A stretch of 64,000 nucleotides of DNA from Alphaproteobacteria bacterium (GTDB lineage Bacteria > Pseudomonadota > Alphaproteobacteria > Micavibrionales > Micavibrionaceae): positions 679,093 through 743,092 of the forward strand of contig JAUHVY010000001.1 in assembly GCA_030424975.1 (NCBI GenBank), read 5' to 3'. This document shows positions 13,053 to 22,700 of the stretch, piece by piece (position 1 is the stretch's first letter; each line of letters opens with the position of its first letter). The position numbers were made by a program, and so were the translations under genes. Under the pieces are notes generated by a model. That model did no database searches. It saw nothing but the letters and a program-made list of their open reading frames with translations, and was not told where the DNA came from.

Positions 13053-14032
13053 TAGTGCAGCGTTCCCTTGCCCTTTGACCATTCTTTGAGAGTTTTGTAT
13101 TGCTCCTCAAGCTTTTGACCAAGCTTATTATTACTTTTATTGGTAATGTAAGTTTCGCTGTACATTAATTCTGTTTGTTTTTGGTCAGCGTATACCTCGT
13201 ACCCTTCAAGAACGCCCATCATCTGAACGGCCTTCATTGAAGCGCTAGGATCTACAATCTGCTTACCGTGTGTATAAATTTTTACCTTCATTACTAAGAA
13301 TGCTGTTCTTGTTGAATCGGCACCTTCTTTTGTTACTTTTGAGCTGGATAGGTATGATTTGTATTTTTCACGTTTACCTTTAATGTATTCTGCAGCACCG
13401 GCTCTTGAAATAGGAATGCTGGTAATAGAAAATGGACGGCTAAATTCAAGTATCATTGCGCGCGGGTAACCATTTTTTACCCGTTCTGTTTGGATACATG
13501 GAAATGCTGAATAATCTGTAGTGTATACTTCGAAGCGGCGTAGTGCTTGAATTTTGTAATCTTCTTGGAGGTTAAAAATGGATTTTGCCTGATCGTATTC
13601 ACCAATTCTTAACGGAAGCATAAATTTAAATCTTGTGGGAAATTCGCTTCTGTTTTTTTTGAGGAATTCTTTTGTTGCGGTGCGGATCTTTTCCCATTCT
13701 AAATCATTAGATGCGAAGTTCTTATAAATGCTACATTCATTGATCTTCATAAATTCATCAATGGCCCAAGTATCTTCGTAATGATAAAAATTCACAGCCC
13801 AGAGAAGATGCGATAGTGAACGGTTTGTTGCGTCTTCATACATGTATGAGCGGCCGACAAGTTTTTCCAACTCTCCGATAATATGCGCACCGGGGCCCTG
13901 ATCATTATCACGTAATTTATCTTTATAGCCACCATCTAAATAGCCGAGATAGTCGAACCCTGCATATGCTTGTGGTGTTGCAAGTAAAGAGAGGCAAAGA
14001 GTTGTGAAGGTAAGTAGCTTTAATTTTTTCAT
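13049..14032 (-). CDS. Unknown exported protein
   Basis: I do not recognise a family. From the ATG at 14032 the product has a clear Sec signal peptide, a Lys-rich n-region followed by 'LLTFTTLCLSLLATPQAYA', and a mature part of about 300 residues. An ATG six codons upstream (14050) is also possible. The mature protein is mixed alpha/beta and Lys/Glu/Tyr-rich with two cysteines ('MKINECSIYKN', 'SAFPCIQTERV') that could form a disulfide in the periplasm. There are no repeats, lipobox or further membrane segments. It lies between folB (convergent, 4-nt overlap) and mutY (30 nt upstream, same strand). Codon use looks like its neighbours. Confidence 0.75.
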
Positions 14033-14079
14033 GGTAAGATTATATTTCATTTAGTTATAAACGTCAAAATGAACTGACA

Positions 14080-15156
14080 TTAATTTATGGTGTTAATTAC
14101 CTTTTTAAACACAGTAGGCAGCCCGAATTTTTTAAGATCATTTTTATGTATCCTTTTTATACCCTGAAAACTTTGTGAGCAATTTGTTAAATCGGTTATG
14201 TACACTTCTAGAGTGAGGTGAAAATGTGTAAAAACATGCTCAATTTTTTGATTGTGTGTATCCGGGATACGCTTAAATTCAGAACTGTGACTTAGGGTGT
14301 TTTTATTATCTTCCCATTCAGTAGTCGGTACGCCATACATACCACCGAGTAGACCTTTTTCCGGACGTTTTTCAAGTATAATATAATCTCCATCCGTAAT
14401 TATATAAGCGTAACCATATCGTTTGGGCACCTTCTTTTTAATGGCTTTAATGGGGTATTTCTCAGCTTGTCCCTGCGCATAACCGATGCAATCTTGACTA
14501 ATGGGGCATAAGACGCAAGCAGGCGATTTCGGGGTGCATATTGTAGCGCCCAAATCCATGAGTGCTTGTGCGTAGTTTGCTGGTTGATCTTCATAATTTT
14601 TGCTAAATGTAGCAGCAATGGTTTTTATGTCTTTTTTTACATCAGGGAGTGGTTTTTCAAGTGCGAAGTAGCGGCTAAACACACGTTCAACATTTCCGTC
14701 CACAACAGTAGATGGTTTGTTAAATGCAATGCTACGGATGGCTGCGCCTGTGTAATCACCAATGCCCGGCAGTGTTTTTAATAACGGTTCATCATCAGGA
14801 AATACGCCGTTGTAATCTTCCGAAACAACTTTTGCGCATTTATGAAGATTACGTGCGCGGGCGTAGTACCCCAGCCCAGCCCAGTTTTCCATGACCTCTT
14901 CGTTTTCGGCATACGCAAGGTCATGAACGCTCGGCCACTTTTCTGTGAACTTAACAAAATAAGGAATAACGGCATTGACCGTTGTTTGCTGCAGCATGAT
15001 TTCAGAAAGCCATACCTGATACGGATCGGGCGCTGTGTCATCTTCCGGTAAGGTGCGCCAAGGTAACACACGTCGGTGTTTTGCATACCAGTTCAACATC
15101 TTCTTGCGAAAATTTTGGGCTTTTTCTGGGCTAATTTCAGGAATTATGTTAGACAT
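14080..15156 (-). CDS. mutY: A/G-specific adenine glycosylase
   Basis: Base-excision repair enzyme that removes adenine opposite 8-oxoguanine. From the ATG at 15156 (MSNIIPEISPEKAQ) it has 358 residues. It shows 'LPWRTLPEDD', 'VWLSEIMLQQTTV' (catalytic Glu), the HhH loop 'LKTLPGIGDYTGAAI', the catalytic Asp region 'VVDGNVERV' and the [4Fe-4S] site 'CTPKSPACVLCPISQDC' (Cys-x7-Cys-x2-Cys-x5-Cys). A C-terminal NUDIX-like 8-oxoG recognition domain follows ('IILEKRPEKGLLGGMYGVP'). An extension upstream to 15204 would run into dciA and looks non-coding. It is divergent from dciA, with 26 nt between the starts. Confidence 0.95.
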   Translation of the reverse strand: MSNIIPEISPEKAQNFRKKMLNWYAKHRRVLPWRTLPEDDTAPDPYQVWLSEIMLQQTTVNAVIPYFVKFTEKWPSVHDLAYAENEEVMENWAGLGYYARARNLHKCAKVVSEDYNGVFPDDEPLLKTLPGIGDYTGAAIRSIAFNKPSTVVDGNVERVFSRYFALEKPLPDVKKDIKTIAATFSKNYEDQPANYAQALMDLGATICTPKSPACVLCPISQDCIGYAQGQAEKYPIKAIKKKVPKRYGYAYIITDGDYIILEKRPEKGLLGGMYGVPTTEWEDNKNTLSHSSEFKRIPDTHNQKIEHVFTHFHLTLEVYITDLTNCSQSFQGIKRIHKNDLKKFGLPTVFKKVINTIN

Positions 15157-15182
15157 TTGTTTAAGTATAAAAAGAGTGAACA

Positions 15183-15665
15183 ATGCGCCCCCTATCAGAA
15201 GCAACAGCCAGAGTAGCCAGTAAAAATTTCAGCCGCAAGTATATTGCGCTTGGCCGTCTTGTTAAGCAGTGGCCTGAAATTATGGGAGATGAATTTGCTG
15301 ACAAAACTCAGCCGATTAAGTTGAACTACAGAAAAGGGACAAAAGATCGCAAATCTACTGCTACGCTTGATGTTGCAACAAGTAGTTCTTATGCGACTAT
15401 TTTGCCTTATCAAAAAGGCGTGATTTTAGAGCGTATCAATAATGTATTTGGTGACTCATGGATAACAGATATCCGTTTTCTGGCATCTGAGGTGTATGAA
15501 ACGGCGTCCATCCCGCACAAGCGCCCTGCCCCCATGAGCATACAGGATAAAAAATATCTATCGGGACTACTTGACGAAATTGACGATCCAGAGTTTAAAG
15601 AGAGGCTGGAAAGTTTAGGTAAAGCAGTCATTGCAGATTTAAAAGTTAAAGAGAATACAAAATGA
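15183..15665 (+). CDS. dciA: DUF721 protein, candidate replicative-helicase loader DciA
   Basis: DciA proteins (DUF721) load or operate the DnaB helicase in the many bacteria lacking DnaC. The 160-residue product begins with a basic segment and contains 'LGRLVKQWPEIMGDEFADKT', the characteristic W-x-x-(I/V)-(V/M)-G of the KH-like DUF721 fold. It continues 'QPIKLNYRKG', 'TLDVATSSSYATILPYQ' and 'ERINNVFGDSWITDIRF'. The position between mutY and dsbA/smc matches many alphaproteobacteria. It overlaps efp by 4 nt (ATGA). The family call is good; the helicase-loader role is inferred from the family. Confidence 0.85.
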   Translation: MRPLSEATARVASKNFSRKYIALGRLVKQWPEIMGDEFADKTQPIKLNYRKGTKDRKSTATLDVATSSSYATILPYQKGVILERINNVFGDSWITDIRFLASEVYETASIPHKRPAPMSIQDKKYLSGLLDEIDDPEFKERLESLGKAVIADLKVKENTK

Positions 15666-16234
15666 AAGTAAACGCAATTACCCTTCGTTCGGGAAATGTT
15701 ATTGAGTATAACGGCAAGCTATGTGTGATTATTAAAAACGAAATCTTGCAGCCGGGTAAAGGTGCGTCTGTATCTCAAATTGAAATGCGTGATATTCGCA
15801 CAGGTAATAAAGATAACGTGCGTTTTCGTACGCAGGAAACTGTTGAGCGTGTACGCTTGGAGCAAACAGATTATCAATATCTTTACACAACGGGTGATGA
15901 TATTAACCTGATGAATAATGAAACATATGACCAGATTACAGTAACTGCCGAAGCCATGGGCCCGCAAGCTGCTTATCTTCAGGAAGGTATGGTTATCGAA
16001 GTTGAAACTTTCGAAGGCGAGCCGCTAGGTTTTAGTTTGCCCGATCGTATCGTGATGGAAATTGTTGAAGCAGAACCTGTTATCAAGGGGCAGACAGCAA
16101 CAACATCATATAAGCCCGCTATTCTTGAAAATGGCGAAAAAGTTATGGTTCCGCCGCATGTTGAATCAGGCACAAAGATTGTTGTGAAGCTTGAGGATGG
16201 TGTCGGAACATATGTTGAGCGTTTTAAAGGCTAA
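15662..16234 (+). CDS. efp: Elongation factor P
   Basis: Relieves ribosome stalling at polyproline. The 190-residue, three-domain protein begins MKVNAITLRSGNVIEY and carries the loop 'LQPGKGAS' with Lys33, equivalent to the E. coli Lys34 that receives beta-lysine. The C-terminal signature is 'KIVVKLEDGVGTYVERF'. An epmA gene, whose product lysylates this residue, is at 48,468-49,493, about 32 kb away. It is translationally coupled to dciA (ATGA). Polyproline-rich targets in this window include TolA and PopZ. Confidence 0.97.
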   Translation: MKVNAITLRSGNVIEYNGKLCVIIKNEILQPGKGASVSQIEMRDIRTGNKDNVRFRTQETVERVRLEQTDYQYLYTTGDDINLMNNETYDQITVTAEAMGPQAAYLQEGMVIEVETFEGEPLGFSLPDRIVMEIVEAEPVIKGQTATTSYKPAILENGEKVMVPPHVESGTKIVVKLEDGVGTYVERFKG

Positions 16235-16282
16235 GCGCTTAACTATTTAAACAAAATAACATCGTAAATAAGGAAACAAAAA

Positions 16283-17083
16283 ATGGCCGTGAATTCGCCG
16301 ATAATGACTATCATGATGCGTGCAAGCGAGAAAGCAGCACGATCTTTGATTCGTGACTTTAATGAAGTTGAACACCTTCAGGTATCGAAGAAAGGCCCGG
16401 GAGATTTTGTTTCCGCTGCTGATCGCCGTTCCGAAGAAATCATTTTTGAAGAATTGAAAAAAGCACGCCCTGATTACGCTTTCCTAATGGAAGAATCGGG
16501 AAGTGTTGGTGATCAGAAATCAGAATTCAGATGGATTATTGATCCATTGGACGGTACTTCAAACTTCCTTCATGGTTTGCCGCATTGGGCAATTTCTATC
16601 GGACTTGAGCATAACGGCGAAATCATCGCCGGCTTGGTTCATGATCCGGTTAAAGATGAAATTTTCCATGCAGAAAAAGGTAAAGGTGCTTTTATGCGTC
16701 GCCGCCGTCTTCGTGTATCTGGCCGTGAGCATGCAGAGCTTAGTATGATTGCGACAGGCGCGCCACGCCGTGCAAAAGCAAAGCGTGAATTATTCATGAG
16801 TGAATATAATGCCATGCAAATTGCCGGCTTTTCATTGCGTCGTTACGGCGCAGCGGCACTGGATTTAGCATATGTCGCAGCAGGACGATACGAAGGGTTC
16901 TGGGAGCGTGATCTTAGCCCTTGGGATGTTGCTGCAGGTGTGTTGATTGTAAAAGAAGCTGGGGGTTTTTGCTCAGACATTGATGACATTCGTCACAAAG
17001 CAGTGGATACTGGTAACGTACTTGCAACAAATGAACAGTTCTTTGAGCCTATTCGCAAGATTTTAAAAGGTGCAAAAATCTAA
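16283..17083 (+). CDS. suhB: Inositol monophosphatase family protein (SuhB-like)
   Basis: Mg-dependent sugar/inositol phosphatase family. The 266 residues include motif A 'FLMEESGSVG' (metal-binding Glu), motif B 'WIIDPLDGTSNFLHGLPHW' and the C-terminal motif 'ERDLSPWDVAAGVLIVKEAGG'. In proteobacteria SuhB also joins the rRNA antitermination complex; whether that applies here cannot be read from sequence. It follows efp by 48 nt with AAGGAAAC before the ATG, and leads into the OmpA-like gene 27 nt later. Confidence 0.93.
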   Translation: MAVNSPIMTIMMRASEKAARSLIRDFNEVEHLQVSKKGPGDFVSAADRRSEEIIFEELKKARPDYAFLMEESGSVGDQKSEFRWIIDPLDGTSNFLHGLPHWAISIGLEHNGEIIAGLVHDPVKDEIFHAEKGKGAFMRRRRLRVSGREHAELSMIATGAPRRAKAKRELFMSEYNAMQIAGFSLRRYGAAALDLAYVAAGRYEGFWERDLSPWDVAAGVLIVKEAGGFCSDIDDIRHKAVDTGNVLATNEQFFEPIRKILKGAKI

Positions 17084-17110
17084 AACGTATATCGATAAGG
17101 AAAGGGATTG

Positions 17111-17782
17111 ATGAAAAAACAAATTTTATGTTTAACCCTATCCCTTCTTATCGGCACAGCGGGTAATGCATTTGCAAGTGATGATTTTACACCGCCTATT
17201 CCGCCGAAGCGCCCAAAAGTGATGAGCGCTTCACCTGCCTTCATAGAATCCTTAAAACTTCGCGCGAAGAATGAAAGCCCTATTGGTGTGAGTATTTCTG
17301 AGGATGATGTCGTGGATCTGTCAGCACAAGACGTTCTTGCCGCTATTTCACCCTCTTCTTCAGATCCGCTGGAAATCCTTGACGTGCCGATCCCTGCTGT
17401 AAAGCCACAATACGCACAAAATCTGAGTGTTCTCGATGATCAGCTAGAAGGGGCAGAAGGTGGTCGTGGAAATGCCCGTTTGGTAAGTTTTGCGATTAAT
17501 GCAGGTCAAACAGATCTTGATCAAAATCTTGAGTATTTTTTAGAAAATCATGCACTCGATATGCTTGAACAAGACCGCAATGTTGGTATCGAGGTTCAGG
17601 CGTATTCTTCCGCTCAAGATAATTCAGGACACAGTGACATGCGTTTATCACTTGCCAGGGCATTAGAGGTTCGTAAATTTTTGATCAATCATCAGGTTGA
17701 TGCATCGCGAATTAAGCTGACGCCTCTGGGTACTGATGCGGTAACAAAATCAACAGATCGTATTGATTTGCTTTTTTATTAG
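17111..17782 (+). CDS. Exported protein with a degenerate OmpA-like C-terminal domain
   Basis: The start is ATG 17111 with the strong Shine-Dalgarno AAGGAAAGGG. A Sec signal peptide (residues 1-23, ending 'GTAGNAFA') gives a mature protein opening with the proline-rich 'TPPIPPKRPK'. After a low-complexity region, the last 100 residues resemble the OmpA/MotB peptidoglycan-binding fold: 'SFAINAGQTDLD', 'VGIEVQAYSSA', 'RLSLARALEVRKFLINHQVD' and 'RIKLTPLGTDA'. The usual Asn-x-x-Leu-Ser/Arg pattern is partly kept. There is no lipobox Cys after the signal, so it is not Pal. It lies between suhB and dsbA; a periplasmic wall-associated role is inferred. Confidence 0.7.
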   Translation: MKKQILCLTLSLLIGTAGNAFASDDFTPPIPPKRPKVMSASPAFIESLKLRAKNESPIGVSISEDDVVDLSAQDVLAAISPSSSDPLEILDVPIPAVKPQYAQNLSVLDDQLEGAEGGRGNARLVSFAINAGQTDLDQNLEYFLENHALDMLEQDRNVGIEVQAYSSAQDNSGHSDMRLSLARALEVRKFLINHQVDASRIKLTPLGTDAVTKSTDRIDLLFY

Positions 17783-17909
17783 ATCAATATAGTGGCCTTT
17801 CGCCATTGGAATGGTGTGGAAAAAAATGTTGCTATCCGTTGTATTCCTTGACTTTTAAGGTGTTTCTGTGTCGTATTAACATCTTGTTTTTAAAATATGG
17901 AGTTTAGAG

Positions 17910-18752
17910 ATGTCAGAATCTGATAATCAGACTGAAGAGCCTCGTAAATCATCTAAGGGTTTATTGTTGCTACTTTTATTGCTCGCCTTAGCTGTTGGCG
18001 GCATGTTGGTATATAAAAAGACACAGCATAAGCATATGGGTAGTGAAGATATCACAACGGCGGCAACATCGCAGAACACGGATTCTGAAGAATCAGCTGC
18101 AGAAGATGAAGCGCAAGATGCTCAGGCAGAAGATGTCGATGTTGCATTTGAAAACGAAGAAGTAGAAGGCATTGATCCTGATGCACGACCTGTATCTGAA
18201 GATTTTGACCTTGAAAAAGCTGCTACCCCAAGGATTTTGGGTGATGCAAATGCACCTGTAAAGATTTCAGAATTCAGCTCTTTTACATGTCCGCATTGTG
18301 CAACATTCCATGCCAATAATTTTAAGGAAATCAAGAAAGAGTTTATCGATACCGGCAAGGCGTATATCGTTTTTGATGATTTTGCGCGTAACGGTATAGA
18401 TATAAGTATTGGCGCCTTGGCCCGTTGTTTACCTGAGCAAAGCTATTTTAATTATATTCAATTGATGTTTGAAACTCAGGAAGAATGGATGAAAAATATC
18501 AATAGCTTTAAGGGCTATGCTCGTCAAAATGCTATTATGGCGGGTATTACGCCGCAAATGGCTGATTATTGCTTTGATAATATGGAGCTTAAAGAAAAGA
18601 TGGCGATGCGTGTACAAAAAGCACAACAGGAGCACGGCATCACCGGCACGCCGACAATTGTGATTAACGATAAACAAGTTATGAGTGGCTTATCACCCTA
18701 TGCGTCTATCAAAAAAGCAATTGAGGATGCTCTAGCTGAAAATGCTGAATAA
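17910..18752 (+). CDS. Membrane-anchored DsbA-family thiol oxidoreductase
   Basis: Periplasmic disulfide oxidoreductase of the DsbA/DsbG (thioredoxin_4) family. The 280 residues hold a short basic N-terminus, one membrane anchor at about 17-35, a strongly acidic linker at about 45-100 rich in Glu/Asp/Ala, and a thioredoxin fold. The active site is Cys127-Pro-His-Cys130 ('FTCPHCATFH'), and the cis-proline loop is 'GITGTPTIVIND'. It lies directly before smc, as in many alphaproteobacteria. A terminator separates the two genes. The acidic linker presumably spaces the domain from the membrane. Confidence 0.92.
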   Translation: MSESDNQTEEPRKSSKGLLLLLLLLALAVGGMLVYKKTQHKHMGSEDITTAATSQNTDSEESAAEDEAQDAQAEDVDVAFENEEVEGIDPDARPVSEDFDLEKAATPRILGDANAPVKISEFSSFTCPHCATFHANNFKEIKKEFIDTGKAYIVFDDFARNGIDISIGALARCLPEQSYFNYIQLMFETQEEWMKNINSFKGYARQNAIMAGITPQMADYCFDNMELKEKMAMRVQKAQQEHGITGTPTIVINDKQVMSGLSPYASIKKAIEDALAENAE

Positions 18753-18763
18753 AGAATAAATAT

Positions 18764-18800
18764 GAAGGCTCTTTGAATTATGAAGGGCCTTCTTACTTTT
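18764..18800 (+). terminator. Terminator between dsbA and smc
   Basis: GAAGGCTCTT (18764-18773) pairs with AAGGGCCTTC (18783-18792) over 10 bp, with one T-G wobble and a 9-nt loop. TTACTTTT follows. It ends 12 nt before the smc ATG, so smc may depend on read-through or a promoter inside the dsbA tail. Confidence 0.65.
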
Positions 18801-18811
18801 AGAGTATATGT

Positions 18812-21800
18812 ATGATCCAATTTACTAAACTCAGACTTAATGGCTTCAAGTCATTCGTTGACCGGACCGAATTAGAAATCGGCCCCGGCTTGAATGGTAT
18901 TGTCGGGCCAAACGGGTGTGGTAAATCAAATCTAGTTGAGGCGTTGCGTTGGGTCATGGGTGAGAGCTCTGCTAAGCGTATGCGCGGCGGCGGCATGGAA
19001 GATGTAATCTTTGCCGGGACAGATAAGCGCAGTTCTCGTAATTTTGCGGAGGTTTCCCTTCTTCTTGATAACTCTTCACGTCAGGCGCCATCTCAATATA
19101 ACGGTAGCGACGAAATAGAAGTTGTCCGTAAAATCGAAAAAGATCGTGGTTCAGGATATAAAATCAACGGCAGAAATGCCCGCGCTCGTGATGTGCAAAT
19201 GTTGTTTGCCGATACGGTCACTGGCTCAAATTCCCCTTCCCTGGTTTCTCAGGGACATGTTACGCGTATGATTAATGCGAAACCGCAAGACCGCCGCCTT
19301 ATCCTTGAGGAATCAGCTGGTATTGCGGGGTTATATGCGCGCCGTCATGAGGCAGAACTTCGTTTGAAGGCTGCAGACGGTAATTTGGTACGTGTAGAAG
19401 ATATCTTGGGCAGTATGGAAGGCCGCCTGAATAATTTGAAGCGTCAAGCAAGACAAGCATCAAAGTATAAGAACATAAGTGCACAAATTCGCCAGCTAGA
19501 GATTGTGATTACTTATCTTGAATGGTTTGCATTGAATGAAAAAAAGAATGACATCAAAAAGAGTTTTGCCGATGCGGAAAGTATTGTAGCGGACAAACTG
19601 ACGACAGTTACACAATTAACAAAGACACAGAATACACAAGTCGAGGACTTACCCCCTCTTCGTAAGCAAGAAGCGGAAATCGCGGCTAAACTGCAAAAAT
19701 ATAAACTCGAATTCCAACGTCTTGAGGAAGAGCTGACGCGGTATAAAAATGATTTGCAGGACACGAAAACGCAGATGCATCAGAACCGTGTTGATCTGCA
19801 ACATGAAGAGCAAACACGCGATGAAACAACGTCTTTATTAGAGCGTATAGAAGTTGAATATGCCGCCTTAACTGAAGAAGAAAAAAGTAGTGACCATGAC
19901 CGTGATGTTAAAAAAGAAAATCGTGATCGTTTACGGATAAAAGTTGTTGAGCTTGAGGAACGTTTAAATGCTCTTCGTGAAACAGCGGCGGAAAACCGAG
20001 CCCGTGAAAATGCACTACGTGGACAAATAGAGCGTAACGAATCACGTCTGAAAACGTTGCAAGGACGCCTTGAGCAAGCGCAGGAAGAAAGCGCAAAACT
20101 TGTTATAGATGATAAAAACCTCGAAGAAATTGATGCCTTAAACCAAAAGGTTATCGAATATGAAGAAACATTGAATATGTTGCAGGAGAAAACGGACCCT
20201 GCTCGTGAAGTTATTAATGCCGCTGAAGAACGTATAAATATAAAACGTAAAACTCAAAGTGATGCGGAAAAAGCGCTAGCTGAGATCAGCACTGAAATCA
20301 GTACATTAGAGGCGTTCTTTTCCTCTACAGATAGTGATGATTTTACAAGTGTCCTTGATTCGATTGTTACCCAGCCAGGTTTTGAAAAGGCATTATCACG
20401 CGCTTTGGGTGATACGTTGATGGCATCTGTAGAAGATGATGCGCCGTTTCGTTGGACGGGAAATGCGCAATCAAAGGATTTACCTGCCTTGCCGGGTGGT
20501 GTTGAGAGCTTACTACCGCATATTGATGCGCCTGATGTTTTATCTGCCTGCTTGTCGCAAATCGGTTATGTTGCCAATTATGAAGATGGCGAAGGAAAAG
20601 CCTCTGAGTTGAAATGTGGACAATCAATCGTTTCTGCGGATGGAAATTATTGGCGTTGGGATGGTTATTTCGTTCAGAGTGATGCCGCAGACAGGCATTC
20701 TATTCATCTTGAGCAAAAAAATAATTTGATAAAGCTTACGGCGCGACGCGATGAATTTATAAAAACTGTAAATATGGCACAAAGTGATTTTGAAGCAGCC
20801 AAATCGGAATATGATCAGGCGAAAGATGTCTATCAAACAGTTTTGCAGGATATAAAAAATGCCGAAGCGAAAATAAAAGAGCTTCGCCCTGCTCTACAGA
20901 AAATAAAAGATAAAAACATTCGTATCGAAAGTGAAAAGAAACGTTACGAAGACCAGATTATAGTTATAAACGAAGACATAGATTCCGCCACAGAAGCGCT
21001 TGAGAATGATCGCGCCTCTTATAATACGCTTCTTGATAGTCGTAATGATGAAGAGCAAGGTGATGATGTTATCGATGATGTAAAGTTGCAACTTGATAAT
21101 ATGAAAGAGGATCACCAAAACGCCGTGCGTGATTTTGATCTGCTTTCACAAGAGCAACGTACGAGAAGTGCCCGTATGCAGGCGATTGCGGACGAGCGCA
21201 TTTCCCTACGCAACCGTTCTATTCGCGCCGTTGAGCGTCTAAAGAAGCTGTCGGAGCGTCAGGAGCAGCTTGAAGAGCGCTTGAAAGAACTTCAATCTAC
21301 GCCACTGGCCGCACCTGATAGCGATAATCATATGTTGAATAAGATTGCTTCACTTGAGGAAGAGCGTGACCAAGCGGCTGAGCGTTTGGCTGCATGTGAA
21401 GAAGATGTTGCAACAACTGCTCGTGCTTTAAAAGAAGCAGAACGCATTTTAGGGGATGCAAGAGAAGAGCGCGCACGGGCGCAAGCCATGTATGCATCTG
21501 TAAAGGAGCAGCTCTCTACGATGGAGGCCGAGATTGAGGCTGCGTTTGAAATGAAACCATCCGCTTTGGCATCACATTCGACGATAGATATGGTGAAATA
21601 TCAGGTAACTGATTTGCCTAAGCTGAAGGCTGAAAAAGATAAACTAACGCGTGATCGTGACATGATCGGTTCTGTTAACTTATGTGCTGAGGAAGAAGCG
21701 AATGCTCTTGAGGCTGAGTTAACGACATTATTGCATGAACGAAATGATTTGATTCAGGCAATAGAAGAGCTACGTGGTGGCATCAATAAAATTAATAAAG

Positions 21801-22297
21801 AAGCGCGTGAGCGTCTGAGAATCGCTTTTGAACACGTAAATGCGCATTTTCAGCGCTTGTTCATGCGCCTTTTTGCCGGTGGTAAAGCGCATTTGGAGTT
21901 GATTGATTCGGATGATCCGCTTGGCGCGGGGCTTGAAATATTTGCACAGCCGCCCGGTAAGGCGCTGCAATCACTTTCGCTCCTTTCCGGTGGTGAGCAA
22001 ACATTGGCATCTATCGCTCTGATCTTTGCTATGTTCTTAACGAATCCCTCACCAATCTGTGTTTTGGATGAGATCGACGCGCCGCTTGATGATGCCAATG
22101 TTGATCGTGTCTGTGATTTGCTGGAGGAAATTGCTGAACGTGGTGAAACACGTTTCCTTGTTATTACACACCACCGCCTGAGTATGGCACGTATGGATCG
22201 CCTTTATGGTGTTACGATGGCAGAGCGTGGGGTTTCACAGCTTGTCTCTGTTGATATGCAACAATCCTTTGATTTTATTGACAAACAGGTGGCTTAG
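18812..22297 (+). CDS. smc: Chromosome segregation protein SMC
   Basis: ATPase core of the SMC-ScpAB condensin that organises and segregates the chromosome. The 1161 residues show Walker A 'GPNGCGKSN' (32-40), a first coiled coil (about 170-500), a hinge (about 510-630, 'TSVLDSIVTQPGFEKAL' to 'SIVSADGNYWRWDGYFV'), a second coiled coil, the ABC signature 'LSGGEQTLAS' near 1057 and Walker B 'VLDEIDAPLDDAN' near 1084. The length is typical of alphaproteobacterial SMC. scpA and scpB are not in this window. The smc stop is one base from the atpI start. Confidence 0.97.
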   Translation: MIQFTKLRLNGFKSFVDRTELEIGPGLNGIVGPNGCGKSNLVEALRWVMGESSAKRMRGGGMEDVIFAGTDKRSSRNFAEVSLLLDNSSRQAPSQYNGSDEIEVVRKIEKDRGSGYKINGRNARARDVQMLFADTVTGSNSPSLVSQGHVTRMINAKPQDRRLILEESAGIAGLYARRHEAELRLKAADGNLVRVEDILGSMEGRLNNLKRQARQASKYKNISAQIRQLEIVITYLEWFALNEKKNDIKKSFADAESIVADKLTTVTQLTKTQNTQVEDLPPLRKQEAEIAAKLQKYKLEFQRLEEELTRYKNDLQDTKTQMHQNRVDLQHEEQTRDETTSLLERIEVEYAALTEEEKSSDHDRDVKKENRDRLRIKVVELEERLNALRETAAENRARENALRGQIERNESRLKTLQGRLEQAQEESAKLVIDDKNLEEIDALNQKVIEYEETLNMLQEKTDPAREVINAAEERINIKRKTQSDAEKALAEISTEISTLEAFFSSTDSDDFTSVLDSIVTQPGFEKALSRALGDTLMASVEDDAPFRWTGNAQSKDLPALPGGVESLLPHIDAPDVLSACLSQIGYVANYEDGEGKASELKCGQSIVSADGNYWRWDGYFVQSDAADRHSIHLEQKNNLIKLTARRDEFIKTVNMAQSDFEAAKSEYDQAKDVYQTVLQDIKNAEAKIKELRPALQKIKDKNIRIESEKKRYEDQIIVINEDIDSATEALENDRASYNTLLDSRNDEEQGDDVIDDVKLQLDNMKEDHQNAVRDFDLLSQEQRTRSARMQAIADERISLRNRSIRAVERLKKLSERQEQLEERLKELQSTPLAAPDSDNHMLNKIASLEEERDQAAERLAACEEDVATTARALKEAERILGDAREERARAQAMYASVKEQLSTMEAEIEAAFEMKPSALASHSTIDMVKYQVTDLPKLKAEKDKLTRDRDMIGSVNLCAEEEANALEAELTTLLHERNDLIQAIEELRGGINKINKEARERLRIAFEHVNAHFQRLFMRLFAGGKAHLELIDSDDPLGAGLEIFAQPPGKALQSLSLLSGGEQTLASIALIFAMFLTNPSPICVLDEIDAPLDDANVDRVCDLLEEIAERGETRFLVITHHRLSMARMDRLYGVTMAERGVSQLVSVDMQQSFDFIDKQVA

Positions 22298-22298
22298 C

Positions 22299-22604
22299 AT
22301 GGATAAGCTTGATCCTGATATAGAACGTAAAATAGGCTCGTTAGAAGAAAAAATCACTGCTGCCCGTAAAGATCAAGCAGATGATAAAATAAAACAATAT
22401 GGTGTGCCGGCCGATGAAAATGAGCCAAGCAAAGGCCACAACATTGCATCACAATTCTTGGCTACTGTTATATCAGGAGGTATTTTTGGCTATATCGTCG
22501 ATCGTTTTTTTGATACTGGTCCTTGGGGGATGATGGGTTTTATCCTCATAGGATTTGTGGCAGGTGTGCGTCGCGCGAACGCCGCTATGAAAAAAAATGA
22601 CTAA
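22299..22604 (+). CDS. atpI: F0F1 ATP synthase assembly protein I (AtpI)
   Basis: A small membrane protein that helps assemble the c-ring and has been linked to Mg2+ supply. The real start is ATG 22299 (MDKLDPDIERKIGSLEEKI), giving 101 residues; the open frame runs upstream into smc without a sensible start. An N-terminal charged helix is followed by two hydrophobic segments, about 52-70 ('ASQFLATVISGGIFGYIVD') and 76-93 ('WGMMGFILIGFVAGVRRA'), the AtpI/AtpR pattern. It starts 1 nt after the smc stop and heads the F0 cluster. Confidence 0.9.
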   Translation: MDKLDPDIERKIGSLEEKITAARKDQADDKIKQYGVPADENEPSKGHNIASQFLATVISGGIFGYIVDRFFDTGPWGMMGFILIGFVAGVRRANAAMKKND

Positions 22605-22700
22605 AAATTAATTTCTTTACAAACTACCATTGCACCACCCGTAAAAATACGCTACAACGTTCCAAATTTTAAGAGTTTTAGGGTAAATACGGAGAAAATA

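Noticed and set aside
15157-15204. mutY extended N-terminus (hydrophobic MLLIGGALFTLFILKQ)
   Set aside because: It would overlap the dciA start and adds a membrane-like segment foreign to MutY; ATG 15156 gives the normal protein.
17848-17880. TTGACT upstream of dsbA as a promoter
   Set aside because: No acceptable -10 at 16-18 bp; the hexamer TCGTAT matches poorly and TATTAA is at 20 bp.
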